Under the pieces are notes generated by a model, which saw only the letters and a program-made list of their open reading frames with translations, was not told where the DNA came from and ran no database searches. From the NCBI RefSeq assembly GCF_038397715.1, contig NZ_CP151633.1, positions 1,612,001-1,676,000 of the forward strand: 64,000 nt of DNA, written 5' to 3'. This DNA comes from Microbacterium sp. LWO14-1.2. GTDB lineage: Bacteria > Actinomycetota > Actinomycetes > Actinomycetales > Microbacteriaceae. Numbering within the stretch: the first letter of the stretch is position 1; every line of letters begins with the position of its first letter. Positions 26,397 to 34,971 of this stretch are shown one piece after another. The position numbers were made by a program, and so were the translations under genes.

Positions 26397-27242
26397 TTAT
26401 TGCGCGGTGTTCACGACACCGCGGCTCGCCTCAACCTGAACCCGCACGACCTCGACGGCCGCGAGAATCGTCGGCCCGTCCTGCGTCGAGATCGCGTCGC
26501 TGAGGGTATCGAGTGTGGTGTCGAGCGCCGACGTCGACTCAGGCCAGGACGTCGTCAGGTTCGCCGGAACGTCGAGTCCCTCCAGCTGTCCTAGGTTGAA
26601 CGCCAGCTCTCCGTTATTGCTCAGCAGACGCCAGAATCCGTCTTCCTGCACTGTCACGACGATGTCGTCGAGATCCTTGAGCATGTCGTCAAGGTGCGAG
26701 TTCGCCTGCGCGCGGAACGCGACCGCGTTCACGGCCTCCTCAGTAGCAGCTGCCGCAGCCGCGGTCGGGGTCGGTGTCGGTGTCTCCACCACAGGTGCTT
26801 CGGTCTCCTGGACCACCGCAGGCGCAGTGTCAGCCTGCGGGGCATCATCGCGCCCGCCACTCCCGATCGCAGCACCGACCGACAGCAGAATGACAGCTCC
26901 AGCTGCGATACCCCCACCGATCAACCACTTCTTCGTCGCGCTTGAAGACCCTCTAGGTGCCGAGGAGACCGGCGCTCCCCCGGCGTTGTGCTGACCGGGC
27001 GGCGGCGCGAAGACTGGCGATCCTGTCGGTGCAGGGGGCGCGGTCGGCGCCGCTGCCGGCGCCGGGGGCGCGGGCCATGCGGGGAGAGTCGAGAGTGGCT
27101 GCGGTGCGGCGGGCGAGAATGGCTGCGGCACTGCGGATGGCGCCGTCGGCGGAGTGGTGTCGATCCACTGCGTTCCGTCCCAGTACCGGGTCTGCGAAGG
27201 ATCTTCGGGGGTGGGGTACCACCCGGCGGGGGCGTTGCTCAC
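26397..27242 (-). CDS. DUF2510 membrane protein
   Basis: 281 residues. DUF2510 motif AGWYPTPEDPSQTRYWDGTQWID at the N-terminus, a long Pro/Ala-rich stretch (about 30-100), a transmembrane helix (WLIGGGIAAGAVILLSVGAAIG, about 106-128), a Pro/Thr spacer and an extracellular helical domain with no recognised family (FRAQANSHLDDMLKDLDDIV). Same direction as the PASTA/Ltp gene, 138 bases before it. Confidence 0.8.
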   Translation of the reverse strand: MSNAPAGWYPTPEDPSQTRYWDGTQWIDTTPPTAPSAVPQPFSPAAPQPLSTLPAWPAPPAPAAAPTAPPAPTGSPVFAPPPGQHNAGGAPVSSAPRGSSSATKKWLIGGGIAAGAVILLSVGAAIGSGGRDDAPQADTAPAVVQETEAPVVETPTPTPTAAAAAATEEAVNAVAFRAQANSHLDDMLKDLDDIVVTVQEDGFWRLLSNNGELAFNLGQLEGLDVPANLTTSWPESTSALDTTLDTLSDAISTQDGPTILAAVEVVRVQVEASRGVVNTAQ

Positions 27243-27420
27243 ATCTGCTCCATGCTGCTGAATACACCCAGTTGGGCTCGATGAAGAGTAGCGGCAAAGA
27301 GCCGCGACGGGACGATTCGCATGATCACGATTGAATGACGGTTCACCGGCGGGCTCGGAATGACGGATTCTCCCTGCGGCCTGGGATACTCGTGCTCAGG
27401 AATCGAAGAGGGGGGACCCG

Positions 27421-28149
27421 ATGGTGGACATCGCGGCTGGTTGGTACGACGACGGATCAGGACGTCAGCGGTGGTGGGACGGGTCCACCTGGACCACCCA
27501 TTACCTCGATGAACAGCCTGCACAGACGACGTCCGGCACTGTTGCCAACACAGGCGGCGCAGTCGCCAGTTGGGCGAAAGGGCAAGCTCAGCGGCTGACC
27601 GCCAAACACGATCTCGGTGCGGATGAAGACGCGGTCTGGTCGGCGGTCGGCAAGCCTCTTACCGGTATCGGGGCAGGGCGGTACAAGCTCACCGCCGAGT
27701 ACCTGATCTTCGAGACGGGCACGCTGTCGTCCAAGGGGCAGCAGATTCGGGTCCGAGAGATCTTCGACGTCGATTCGTCGCAGACGATGGCGCAAAAGGC
27801 TCGCGGCCTGGGAACGATCACGCTTCGGGCCCGCAGGCCTTCGGGCGACGAGAAGGTCGTGTTGCAGGACATCCCGAACTTCCGAGAGGGCGTGGTCGCC
27901 ATCAATCGCGTCTCCGATGAGGCGCGCCACGCTCACCACCTGCGCGAGAACACCTCACGCTCGTCGGTCGAGTACACCGGCGCGGTCCACGCGATGGCGC
28001 CGACGATGGTCCCCGCCGCAGCCGCTCCCGCATCAGCGCCCGGCAGCGACCTCAACTCCGAGCTCGAGCGGCTGGCCGGGTTGCGTGCGCAGGGAATCAT
28101 CGATGACGAGGAGTTCACGGCCGCGAAGCGAAAGCTGCTCGGCCTATAG
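27421..28149 (+). CDS. DUF2510, PH-like and SHOCT protein
   Basis: 242 residues, no membrane helix. DUF2510 motif (AGWYDDGSGRQRWWDGSTWTTHY), a bacterial PH-like domain (about 60-175, GRYKLTAEYLIFETGTL), and a C-terminal SHOCT motif (ELERLAGLRAQGIIDDEEFTAAKRKLLGL). Such proteins are usually cytosolic or membrane-associated; function unknown. Divergent from the preceding DUF2510 gene. Confidence 0.8.
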   Translation: MVDIAAGWYDDGSGRQRWWDGSTWTTHYLDEQPAQTTSGTVANTGGAVASWAKGQAQRLTAKHDLGADEDAVWSAVGKPLTGIGAGRYKLTAEYLIFETGTLSSKGQQIRVREIFDVDSSQTMAQKARGLGTITLRARRPSGDEKVVLQDIPNFREGVVAINRVSDEARHAHHLRENTSRSSVEYTGAVHAMAPTMVPAAAAPASAPGSDLNSELERLAGLRAQGIIDDEEFTAAKRKLLGL

Positions 28150-28215
28150 GCACCCTCTAGGCGCCGGCCTCGACTTGAACGATGGCTCGCGATCCATTCG
28201 TGCCAATATGAACGC

Positions 28216-29139
28216 GTGAGCGAGCAAGCACCAGCGGGGTGGTACCCCGACGGCCAGGGCAACGAGCGGTATTGGGACGGCTCCGCATGGACCGAACATG
28301 TGCGGACCCCGCCGCCCGTCGCCTACTCACCGCCTCCCGACCCCGGCGCGGTCGCGGTCGTCGTCGCCACGACCGAAACGAGCGAGTCGTCGAACGTGCT
28401 CTCGAAGCTCGGATCTGTCGTCAAGAAGGCTGCCGCCGACCGCAAGGCGACGAAAGAAGAGGAGGCGCGTGAGCACAGCGAACGCGCTCGGGCCGCCGGA
28501 CCGCTGATGACAAGCGGAGTCTTCGGGATCTCGACTATCGAGATCTACGAGGGCGGGTACGTCCGAGTGGCCGAGGGACGGGAGGGAAACAGCCGCGCGA
28601 CAGACATCACGAGGTCGACGCCTTTCGAACGACTCCGATCGATCTCCTTCGCGTCGCCGGAGACCGAGAAGCCCGAAGCGGCGTCCCCCAGCTCGTCAAT
28701 CGAGGGCGCCGTAATGCAGGCAATGTCAGGCCTCGTGAAGGGCGGCAAGCTTCTGACGAAGGGCACCGCCATCGGTCTCGCCGCGTCAGGAGTCGCGCAA
28801 ATCGCTGCGAACTCCGCGCGCAAGTCGAGTCTGGTGATCGCGACCGATCGCGCCATTCACACACTGACGAATCAGAAGCACAACGGCGTGTACAACGTCA
28901 GCCAGAAGGAGCACAACGCCGTGGCCCTCGCACTGGTTGAGGCAGGAAATGCAGTGCTCGGCATCGCAGGAGAGCCCGAGCCCGAAGTCACTGTCGAGGC
29001 CGTCGCCGTCGCAGCCGCTCTGCCCGCAACACCGACTCTGTCCGACCGCCTTCGCGAACTCTCGATGCTGCATCAGGAGGGCATCCTGTCCGAAGACGAA
29101 TTCGCGGCCGCGAAGGCCAAGCTGATAGCGGGTCTCTAG
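28216..29139 (+). CDS. DUF2510 and SHOCT protein
   Basis: 307 residues from GTG at 28216. DUF2510 motif (AGWYPDGQGNERYWDGSAWTEH), a Lys/Arg/Glu coil (about 75-92), a central region of about 150 residues (FGISTIEIYEGGYVRVA) of the PH-like kind, and C-terminal SHOCT (RLRELSMLHQEGILSEDEFAAAKAKLIAGL). Follows the 27421 gene in the same direction, and the DUF262 gene starts 47 bases after it. Confidence 0.8.
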   Translation: MSEQAPAGWYPDGQGNERYWDGSAWTEHVRTPPPVAYSPPPDPGAVAVVVATTETSESSNVLSKLGSVVKKAAADRKATKEEEAREHSERARAAGPLMTSGVFGISTIEIYEGGYVRVAEGREGNSRATDITRSTPFERLRSISFASPETEKPEAASPSSSIEGAVMQAMSGLVKGGKLLTKGTAIGLAASGVAQIAANSARKSSLVIATDRAIHTLTNQKHNGVYNVSQKEHNAVALALVEAGNAVLGIAGEPEPEVTVEAVAVAAALPATPTLSDRLRELSMLHQEGILSEDEFAAAKAKLIAGL

Positions 29140-29186
29140 ATCCGTGCGACGGTCAGCGCTCCCCACCCCTAGTCAGGAAGTCATCG

Positions 29187-30971
29187 ATGGCAAAGTACTC
29201 TGTCCACCAGCAACCCGTCGACACGCTCCTTTCGTGGGTGAAGTCCGGCCAAGTAGCCATCCCCGAGATGCAACGTCCCTTCGTCTGGGATTCCACGAAG
29301 GTTCGTGACCTGCTCGACTCTCTCTACAACGGGTTCCCGATCGGTTACCTGATCACCTGGCAGAGCGCGGATGTGGGGCTGAAGGATGGCTCGAAGTCGG
29401 CGTTCCGGCAGATCCTCATCGATGGGCAGCAGCGGATCACTGCGATGACCGCAGCGCTTGTAGGGCAGCAGGTCGTCGACAAGTCGTATCGAAAGAAGCG
29501 CATCAAGATCGCGTTCAACCCGTCAACCGAGAAGTTTGCGACTCTCACTCCGGTGATCGACCGGGATCCTGCGTGGATCTCCGATGTGGCGGAGTTCGTC
29601 AACGCTCCCAACTTTGCGGCCACCAAGGCGTACCTGGACGCGAACCCCGGCGTTGATGCTGACGTGGCACAGCGCTCGCTGGAGAAGCTCACCTCCATCA
29701 AGCAAGCGCAGGTCGGCATCATCACCCTCGCAGAGGATCTGGACATCGAGACGGTGACCGAGATCTTCATCAGAATCAACTCCAAGGGTGTCCCGCTGAG
29801 CAGCGCGGACTTCGCGATGAGCAAGATCGCCAGCCACGGCCAGTTCGGGGCCAATCTGCGGAAGCTCATCGATTACTTCTGCCATCTCTCCGTAGCTCCT
29901 CATGTCTACGAAGACATCGCCGCGAACGACGCGGAGTTCGCCGCCTCGCCCTATCTGAAGGCGATCAAGTGGCTCAAGGATGACTCGTCCGACCTGTACG
30001 ACCCGAGCTACACCGACGTCATCCGAGTTGCGGGAATCAAGGAGTTCGGACGAGGCAAGGTGTCGGCGCTGGTCAGCGTGCTGTCCGGTCGCGACTTCGA
30101 GACGCGGTCCTTCGACGAGCAGCTCGCGATCGAATCGTTCGAGCGCCTTGAGCGAGTGCTGCTGGAGATCGTCAACCAGCGGAACTTCCAGCAGTTCACC
30201 CTGACGATCCGGTCGGCGGGATTCACTGCAGCGCGACTGATCAGCTCGAAGAATGCCCTCAATTTCGCCTACGGGCTGTATCTGAAGCTGCGTTCCGGCG
30301 GTATGAACGAAGCGGACATCAAATATGTCGTCCGTCGATGGTTCGTCATGTCGATCCTGACGGGTCGATACACGGGGAGCTTTGAGACCGCTTTCGAGGC
30401 GGACATCAAGCGCGTCGAGGACGTGGGCGCCCGCAAGGCACTGGAAGAAATCGAGGCGTCACAACTCGCCTCGAACTTCTGGGAGGTTGCTTTGCCGATG
30501 GACATGAAGTCGTCGAGCGTGCGTAGCCCGTACTTCCTGACCTTCCTCGCGGCACAGGTGCACACGGGCGCGAAGGGCTTCCTGTCGAAGAACATCACCG
30601 TGTCGAGCATGATCGACGAGGTCGGCGACATTCACCACATCGTTCCGAAGAACTACCTGATCAAGAGCGGTATCAACGACCGCAGCGAGTACAACCAGAT
30701 CGCGAACTACGCGTTGACGGAGACTCCGATCAACATTGCGATCAAGGACCGCGAGCCCGCCGACTATATGGCTCTCGTCGATGCGCAGGTCGCGTCGGGC
30801 GATCTACGCCTTGGCGAGATCAGCGATGCAGCTGCGCTGGCGCGTAGTTTCCGGGAGAACGCCGTCCCCGTGGAACTCCGCGACACTACCGCAGCGACGT
30901 ACGAGGACTTCCTCGTGCGCCGCCGCGCGCTCATGGCCGCATACATCCGGGATTACTACCAGTCGCTATAG
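29187..30971 (+). CDS. DUF262/HNH protein, GmrSD-like type IV restriction enzyme
   Basis: 594 residues. N-terminal DUF262 (ParB-like nucleotidase fold): EMQRPFVWDSTKVRDLLDSLYNGFPIGYLI and the signature DGQQRITAMTAAL (about 79). IFIRINSKGVPLSSADFAMSKI follows. C-terminal DUF1524/HNH-type nuclease IHHIVPKNYL (about 481) and NYALTETPINIAI. This is the single-chain layout of GmrSD enzymes that cleave glucosylated phage DNA. The base composition is less GC-biased than its neighbours, suggesting acquisition. Confidence 0.85.
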   Translation: MAKYSVHQQPVDTLLSWVKSGQVAIPEMQRPFVWDSTKVRDLLDSLYNGFPIGYLITWQSADVGLKDGSKSAFRQILIDGQQRITAMTAALVGQQVVDKSYRKKRIKIAFNPSTEKFATLTPVIDRDPAWISDVAEFVNAPNFAATKAYLDANPGVDADVAQRSLEKLTSIKQAQVGIITLAEDLDIETVTEIFIRINSKGVPLSSADFAMSKIASHGQFGANLRKLIDYFCHLSVAPHVYEDIAANDAEFAASPYLKAIKWLKDDSSDLYDPSYTDVIRVAGIKEFGRGKVSALVSVLSGRDFETRSFDEQLAIESFERLERVLLEIVNQRNFQQFTLTIRSAGFTAARLISSKNALNFAYGLYLKLRSGGMNEADIKYVVRRWFVMSILTGRYTGSFETAFEADIKRVEDVGARKALEEIEASQLASNFWEVALPMDMKSSSVRSPYFLTFLAAQVHTGAKGFLSKNITVSSMIDEVGDIHHIVPKNYLIKSGINDRSEYNQIANYALTETPINIAIKDREPADYMALVDAQVASGDLRLGEISDAAALARSFRENAVPVELRDTTAATYEDFLVRRRALMAAYIRDYYQSL

Positions 30972-30978
30972 GGAGCAC

Positions 30979-30995
30979 GGGCGGCGCGACCGCCC
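30979..30995. terminator. Short hairpin between convergent genes
   Basis: GGGCGG-cgcga-CCGCCC, a 6-bp stem followed by a C-run on the plus strand. It lies between the stops of the DUF262 gene and the oxidoreductase and could serve either. Confidence 0.45.
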
Positions 30996-30998
30996 CCC

Positions 30999-31928
30999 TC
31001 ACGGAATCACAATCACCTTGCCCGCGATCCGTCCCTCCGCAGCTTCGGCGTGCACCGCCGGCAGCTCGTCGAGCGGAACGCGGCGCGTGACCTCGACGGT
31101 CAGCACCCCGGCATCCACCAGTCCCACGAGTTCGCGCAGCTTGTCGGCGTCGCTCTGCACGAACACGACGACCGAGCGCACGCCGCGGTCGGCGTCGTCG
31201 GGAGCGGGCATCCACGCGGTCGTGCTGACGACGACTCCCCCGTCGCGCACGAGGCCGACCAGAGCGGTGAACTCGTCGGGTTCGATGGGGGCGAGGTTGA
31301 GCAACAGGTCGACCTGGTCGGTGACAGCATCCTGCACCGTGGACTGTGTGCGGTCGATGATCTCGTCCGCGCCGGCTGCGCGCACGGCATCCGCGCTTCG
31401 CGGGCTCGCGGTCGCGATGACGGAGGCGCCTGCGCGCTTGGCGAGGGCGATCGCGTACTTGCCGACGACTCCGCCGGCGCCGATGATGAGCACGCGCTGG
31501 CCTGCTTCGAGCCCGCCGTCGTCGAACAGCGCCTGGCGCGCGGTGAGGGCGACCGACGGGAGTGCGGCGGCATCTGCCAGCGGAACGCTTGTGGGCGCCG
31601 CGACGATCGAGTCGGCGGGAGCGACGACGTACTCGGCGGCGCCTCCGTCGTCGGTCATCGGCAGGAACCCGATCACCGGGTCGCCGACCGCGAAGTCCTC
31701 GACGCCGTCGCCGATGGCGTCGATCGTTCCGGACACGTCGTATCCGGGGACGTGCGGGAGCTTCACCGGGATCGGCAGGAATCCGGCGCGCATGCCGTTG
31801 TCGGCGGCGTTGAAAGCGGATGCTGCGACGCGCAGCCGCACCTGACCCGCCGCCGGAGTGGGCTGCTCGATCTGCTCGATGCGGAGCACCTCGGGACCGC
31901 CGACCTCGTGGAACCGTACTGCCTTCAT
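30999..31928 (-). CDS. NADP-dependent quinone-type oxidoreductase
   Basis: 309 residues, MDR/zeta-crystallin group without structural zinc cysteines. N-terminal GroES-like part (HVPGYDVSGTIDAIGDGVEDFAVGDPV), NADP motif GAGGVVGKYAIALAKRAGA (about 150) and a C-terminal RIAGKVIV typical of the family. It reduces quinones or enones. Divergent from a MarR gene with two identical palindromes between, so it is induced by the MarR ligand. Confidence 0.9.
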   Translation of the reverse strand: MKAVRFHEVGGPEVLRIEQIEQPTPAAGQVRLRVAASAFNAADNGMRAGFLPIPVKLPHVPGYDVSGTIDAIGDGVEDFAVGDPVIGFLPMTDDGGAAEYVVAPADSIVAAPTSVPLADAAALPSVALTARQALFDDGGLEAGQRVLIIGAGGVVGKYAIALAKRAGASVIATASPRSADAVRAAGADEIIDRTQSTVQDAVTDQVDLLLNLAPIEPDEFTALVGLVRDGGVVVSTTAWMPAPDDADRGVRSVVVFVQSDADKLRELVGLVDAGVLTVEVTRRVPLDELPAVHAEAAEGRIAGKVIVIP

Positions 31929-31950
31929 GATTTCTTCCCTTTCGTAAGTA

Positions 31951-31964
31951 CTTCGAATTCGAAG
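31951..31964. promoter_or_regulatory. MarR operator 1
   Basis: Perfect palindrome CTTCGAATTCGAAG, 23 bp before the oxidoreductase start on the minus strand. Confidence 0.8.
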
Positions 31965-31983
31965 CATATGGCAACGGTAGCAC

Positions 31984-32001
31984 TGCTTCGAATTCGAAGC
32001 A
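31984..32001. promoter_or_regulatory. MarR operator 2
   Basis: Perfect 18-bp palindrome TGCTTCGAATTCGAAGCA. Centres of the two sites are 35 bp apart. It lies 15 bp before the marR start, so autorepression is expected. Confidence 0.8.
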
Positions 32002-32016
32002 ACCTATACTGGGTTC

Positions 32017-32514
32017 ATGAGTCGTCCCCTGCAGCTGTCCCCGCTCGAGCTCTCGGCGTACTTCGCGTTCACCGAGGTCAGCAGCCTGCTGCGGCACGAG
32101 GTCGAGAAGCAGCTGCGCGATGTCGGCAAGCTCAGCTACGTGCAGTTTCAGCTGCTCGCGCGGCTCGGCGACGCTCCCGGTGGGTCGCAGCGGATGACCG
32201 ACCTCGCGGACGGCGTCGTCTACAGCCGGAGCGGGGTGACGTATCAGGCGCAAGTGTTGGAGGAGCGGGGGCTGGTGACGCGGGCTCCGTCACCGGAGGA
32301 CGAGCGCAGCACCATCGTCACCATCACGGATGCCGGGCGGGACGTGCTGGCGAAGGTGTTCCCCGGGCACATCGGCGTGGTGCGGAGCATGCTGTTCGAC
32401 TCGCTCGACGCGGGGGATGTCGAGGTGCTGGAACGGGTGATGGGGCGGGTCAGTGGTCATCTGCGGGCGGGACCGCCTCGGAGTGCCGGGGCGCGGAGGC
32501 GGAAGAGCGAGTAG
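32017..32514 (+). CDS. MarR-family regulator
   Basis: 165 residues. Winged helix: LSYVQFQLLARLGDAPGGSQRMTDLADGVVYSRSGVTYQAQVLEERGLVTRAPSPEDERSTIVTITDAGR. Two matching palindromes in the intergenic gap define its site. It probably represses itself and the divergent quinone oxidoreductase and releases on redox or phenolic signals. Confidence 0.9.
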   Translation: MSRPLQLSPLELSAYFAFTEVSSLLRHEVEKQLRDVGKLSYVQFQLLARLGDAPGGSQRMTDLADGVVYSRSGVTYQAQVLEERGLVTRAPSPEDERSTIVTITDAGRDVLAKVFPGHIGVVRSMLFDSLDAGDVEVLERVMGRVSGHLRAGPPRSAGARRRKSE

Positions 32515-32516
32515 GT

Positions 32517-33160
32517 CAACGATGCACATTCGAACTCGACCCGCGAGTCGTGGGCGAGGCACTCTCGGGCCGCGTCATCCGTCCGCGCGACGAGGAGCTC
32601 GACGTTACCCACCCAACCGCGCGTGAGGCGTGCGCAGAGTCCCGCGGTGATCCGTACCCCGTCCCGGCCGTTGAGGGATCGACGGTGTCGCCTTGCACGT
32701 CGACCTGACTCCGATCGACTCGCCGCTGCTGCATGGCGTCGTTGATCGTATCCGCCTCAGCATTCGAGCCGGAGAACAGCGTCAGCCGCTAAACTCGTGC
32801 GTGCCAGTCGGAGTATAGGTCGACCATCCGCTCACGCGCGGAGTCGTGATGCTCGACCCGATCGACCCGACCGTGTTCGGCAAGCTCGCTCGCAACCACT
32901 AGAGCATGCTCGCGATCGCCCGCATCCCGGATGCGCAGTGTGAGCGTCGCGTAGTCGGGATCGCAGAACCGGTGCACCGTGTCGAGCTCGATCGCAGCGT
33001 TCGCGTGCCGGATCGCGGAACCCATCGCACCCGCATGTCCGACCGGCAACGCCTGACGGGTGTCACCCACCTGTGTGCGTCGCATCGCCGCCCGCTTGTC
33101 AGGCGAGCCGCCGGTCGTCCTGTGCTCGTCGACGACGGCCTAGCTTGCCGCGACACCTCC
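32517..33160 (-). pseudogene. Decayed MobF/TraA-type conjugative relaxase (helicase part)
   Basis: On the minus strand several frames together read like the AAA/helicase part of an actinobacterial TraA relaxase. One frame (about 32789-33085) has GDTRQALPVGHAGAMGSAIRHANAAIELDTVHRFCDPDYATLTLRIRD. After a stop, a second frame has LFSGSNAEADTINDAMQQRRVDRSQVDV. Frameshifts and stops break it, and both ends are missing. It is a relic of a conjugative or mobilisable element next to the defence genes. Confidence 0.65.
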
Positions 33161-33238
33161 TTTGAGTCTCCTTGCGCATCGCGAGTAGAGGTGTCGAGCT
33201 TGGGTGGAAGGCGTCGCGAGGCTTTGCGGACGGCGGCC

Positions 33239-33658
33239 CTACCGCGCCGCCGAGCTCGCGGCGCGCACCGTTTGAACGATCGTGGCCGCGGCGTCCACGG
33301 GCGCGATGTGCTCCCAGATCCGCAAGACCGTCCATCCGGCGGTTGCAAGCAGTGCGTCCGTCTCGCGGTCACGAGCCATGTTTCGCGCGAGCTTCGGAAT
33401 CCAGTAGTCGCTGTTCGATGCGGGGACGGTGCCGTGGGTTGGACACGAGTGCCAGAAGCATCCGTCTATGAACACCGCGATCCGCAGCCGAGAGAACACG
33501 ATGTCGGCCCGTCGTCTGCCGCCAAGCGGGGCGAAATCCACTCGATAGCGAAGACCGGCTCGGTGAATCAGTGAGCGAACAGCCAACTCTGGCTTAGTAT
33601 CGCGCCGGCGGTTGCCCATCATTGTTCGGCGCGCTGCGTCGCTGGAGGCCCATGACAT
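33239..33658 (-). CDS. vsr: Vsr-like (very short patch repair) endonuclease
   Basis: 139 residues from ATG 33658, normal for Vsr. NRRRDTKPELAVRSLIHRAGLRYRVDFAPLGGRRRADIVFSRLRIAVFIDGCFWHSCPTHG holds the family signature; Asp in RRADIVF matches the catalytic residue and the Cys/His cluster the zinc site. Classical Vsr nicks T:G mismatches left by deamination of 5-methylcytosine, which fits the divergent cytosine methylase. Some Vsr-like proteins act as restriction nucleases instead. Confidence 0.92.
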   Translation of the reverse strand: MSWASSDAARRTMMGNRRRDTKPELAVRSLIHRAGLRYRVDFAPLGGRRRADIVFSRLRIAVFIDGCFWHSCPTHGTVPASNSDYWIPKLARNMARDRETDALLATAGWTVLRIWEHIAPVDAAATIVQTVRAASSAAR

Positions 33659-33823
33659 CGTCACCTCAGGAGGGTAACCGGCGTTCCGCGCGTCGGGAAG
33701 GGCGGGTGTCGGTACCAAACCATACGATGGCCGAAGGCGCCCCAGTATCGGCCGCGTCGGCCGTTGCGACAAGGGTGCCGTAAGCTGCAGATAGACAGTG
33801 GCTCTTCGACTGGATGGAACACA

Positions 33824-34924
33824 GTGTCGCAACTCTCATTCACGATGGGTGAACTCTTTTCTGGGCCGGGCGGTATGGCGCTTGGTGCTCACAACGCCGC
33901 CGCCGCGACCGGTGTTGAGCTGTTGCACGCTTGGGCGAACGACTACGACCAGAGCACATGCGAGACGTACATCGACAACATTCCCGGGGCTAGTAAAGCG
34001 ACTGTCACATGCCTGAACGTCCGGGACTATCCGATCGAGCAGCAGAGCAAGGTGAGCGGATTCGCATTCGGCTTCCCCTGCAATGACTACAGCCTTGTCG
34101 GCGAGTGGCGTGGACTCGATGGCAAGTACGGTCCGCTCTACTCCTACGGCGTGCGTGTGCTCGACCACCACAACCCGGACTGGTTCGTGGCTGAGAACGT
34201 GTCCGGGCTCCAGAGCGCGAATGCGGGCCGTGCCTTCCGGCTGATCCTGGATGAGCTGTCCGCGGCAGGCGACTTCGGTTATCGCCTATATCCCCATCTC
34301 TACAGCTTCGAAGAGTACGGCGTCCCTCAGAAGCGGAGGCGGATCATCGTCGTCGGTGTGCGCAACGATCTTGACGTCGACTTCCGGGTGCCCAGCCCCG
34401 CGCTTTACGCAGGACTAGATGTCTCCGCGCGCACCGCCCTCACTGTCCCTCCTGTCGGCGGCAATCTTCCTAACAATGAACGGACTCGACAGTCAGCTCA
34501 GGTCGTCGAACGGCTCGACCACATTCGGCCGGGGGAGAACGCCTTCAACGCCGATCTGCCCGCCCATCTGCGACTCAACGTGAAGGGGGCCACGATCAGC
34601 CAGATCTACCGGAGGCTCCACCCGAACGAGCCTGCCTACACCGTGACGGGCTCTGGCGGTGGTGGCACGCATGTCTATCACTGGGATGAGTCGCGGGCAT
34701 TGACCAACCGGGAGCGCGCGCGCCTGCAGTCCTTCCCCGATAGCTTTGTGTTCAAGGGCACGAAGGAGAGCGTCCGCCGCCAGGTCGGAATGGCAGTGCC
34801 CGTGAAGGGCGCAGAGGCTGTCTTCACCGCACTCTTCCGTTCGTTTAGTGGACAACCGTATCCAGGCATCGACGCGAACCTGGCTCATCTCGTATTGTCG
34901 GATCGCAGCTTCGCGCGCGCGTAG
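33824..34924 (+). CDS. DNA (cytosine-5) methyltransferase
   Basis: 366 residues from GTG at 33824 (an earlier TTG at 33764 and ATG 33845 are possible). Motif I LFSGPGGMALG (about 11-21), motif IV GFPCNDYS with catalytic Cys about residue 86, motif VI ENVSG (124-128), motif VIII QKRRRIIVVG (169-178), and motif X near VRRQVGMAVPVKGA. The target-recognition region is between about 225 and 300. It modifies a C in an unknown site and protects host DNA or marks it for the neighbouring genes. Confidence 0.94.
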   Translation: MSQLSFTMGELFSGPGGMALGAHNAAAATGVELLHAWANDYDQSTCETYIDNIPGASKATVTCLNVRDYPIEQQSKVSGFAFGFPCNDYSLVGEWRGLDGKYGPLYSYGVRVLDHHNPDWFVAENVSGLQSANAGRAFRLILDELSAAGDFGYRLYPHLYSFEEYGVPQKRRRIIVVGVRNDLDVDFRVPSPALYAGLDVSARTALTVPPVGGNLPNNERTRQSAQVVERLDHIRPGENAFNADLPAHLRLNVKGATISQIYRRLHPNEPAYTVTGSGGGGTHVYHWDESRALTNRERARLQSFPDSFVFKGTKESVRRQVGMAVPVKGAEAVFTALFRSFSGQPYPGIDANLAHLVLSDRSFARA

Positions 34925-34971
34925 GGCCACGTTTCTTCTGCCCCTCGGCGTCGAGCACGGAAGGAGTCCGG

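Noticed and set aside
33764..33823. Earlier TTG start of the cytosine methyltransferase
   Set aside because: Adds RQGCRKLQIDSGSSTGWNT, which has no match to motif I surroundings; GTG 33824 is closer to the usual N-terminus. Kept as an alternative only.
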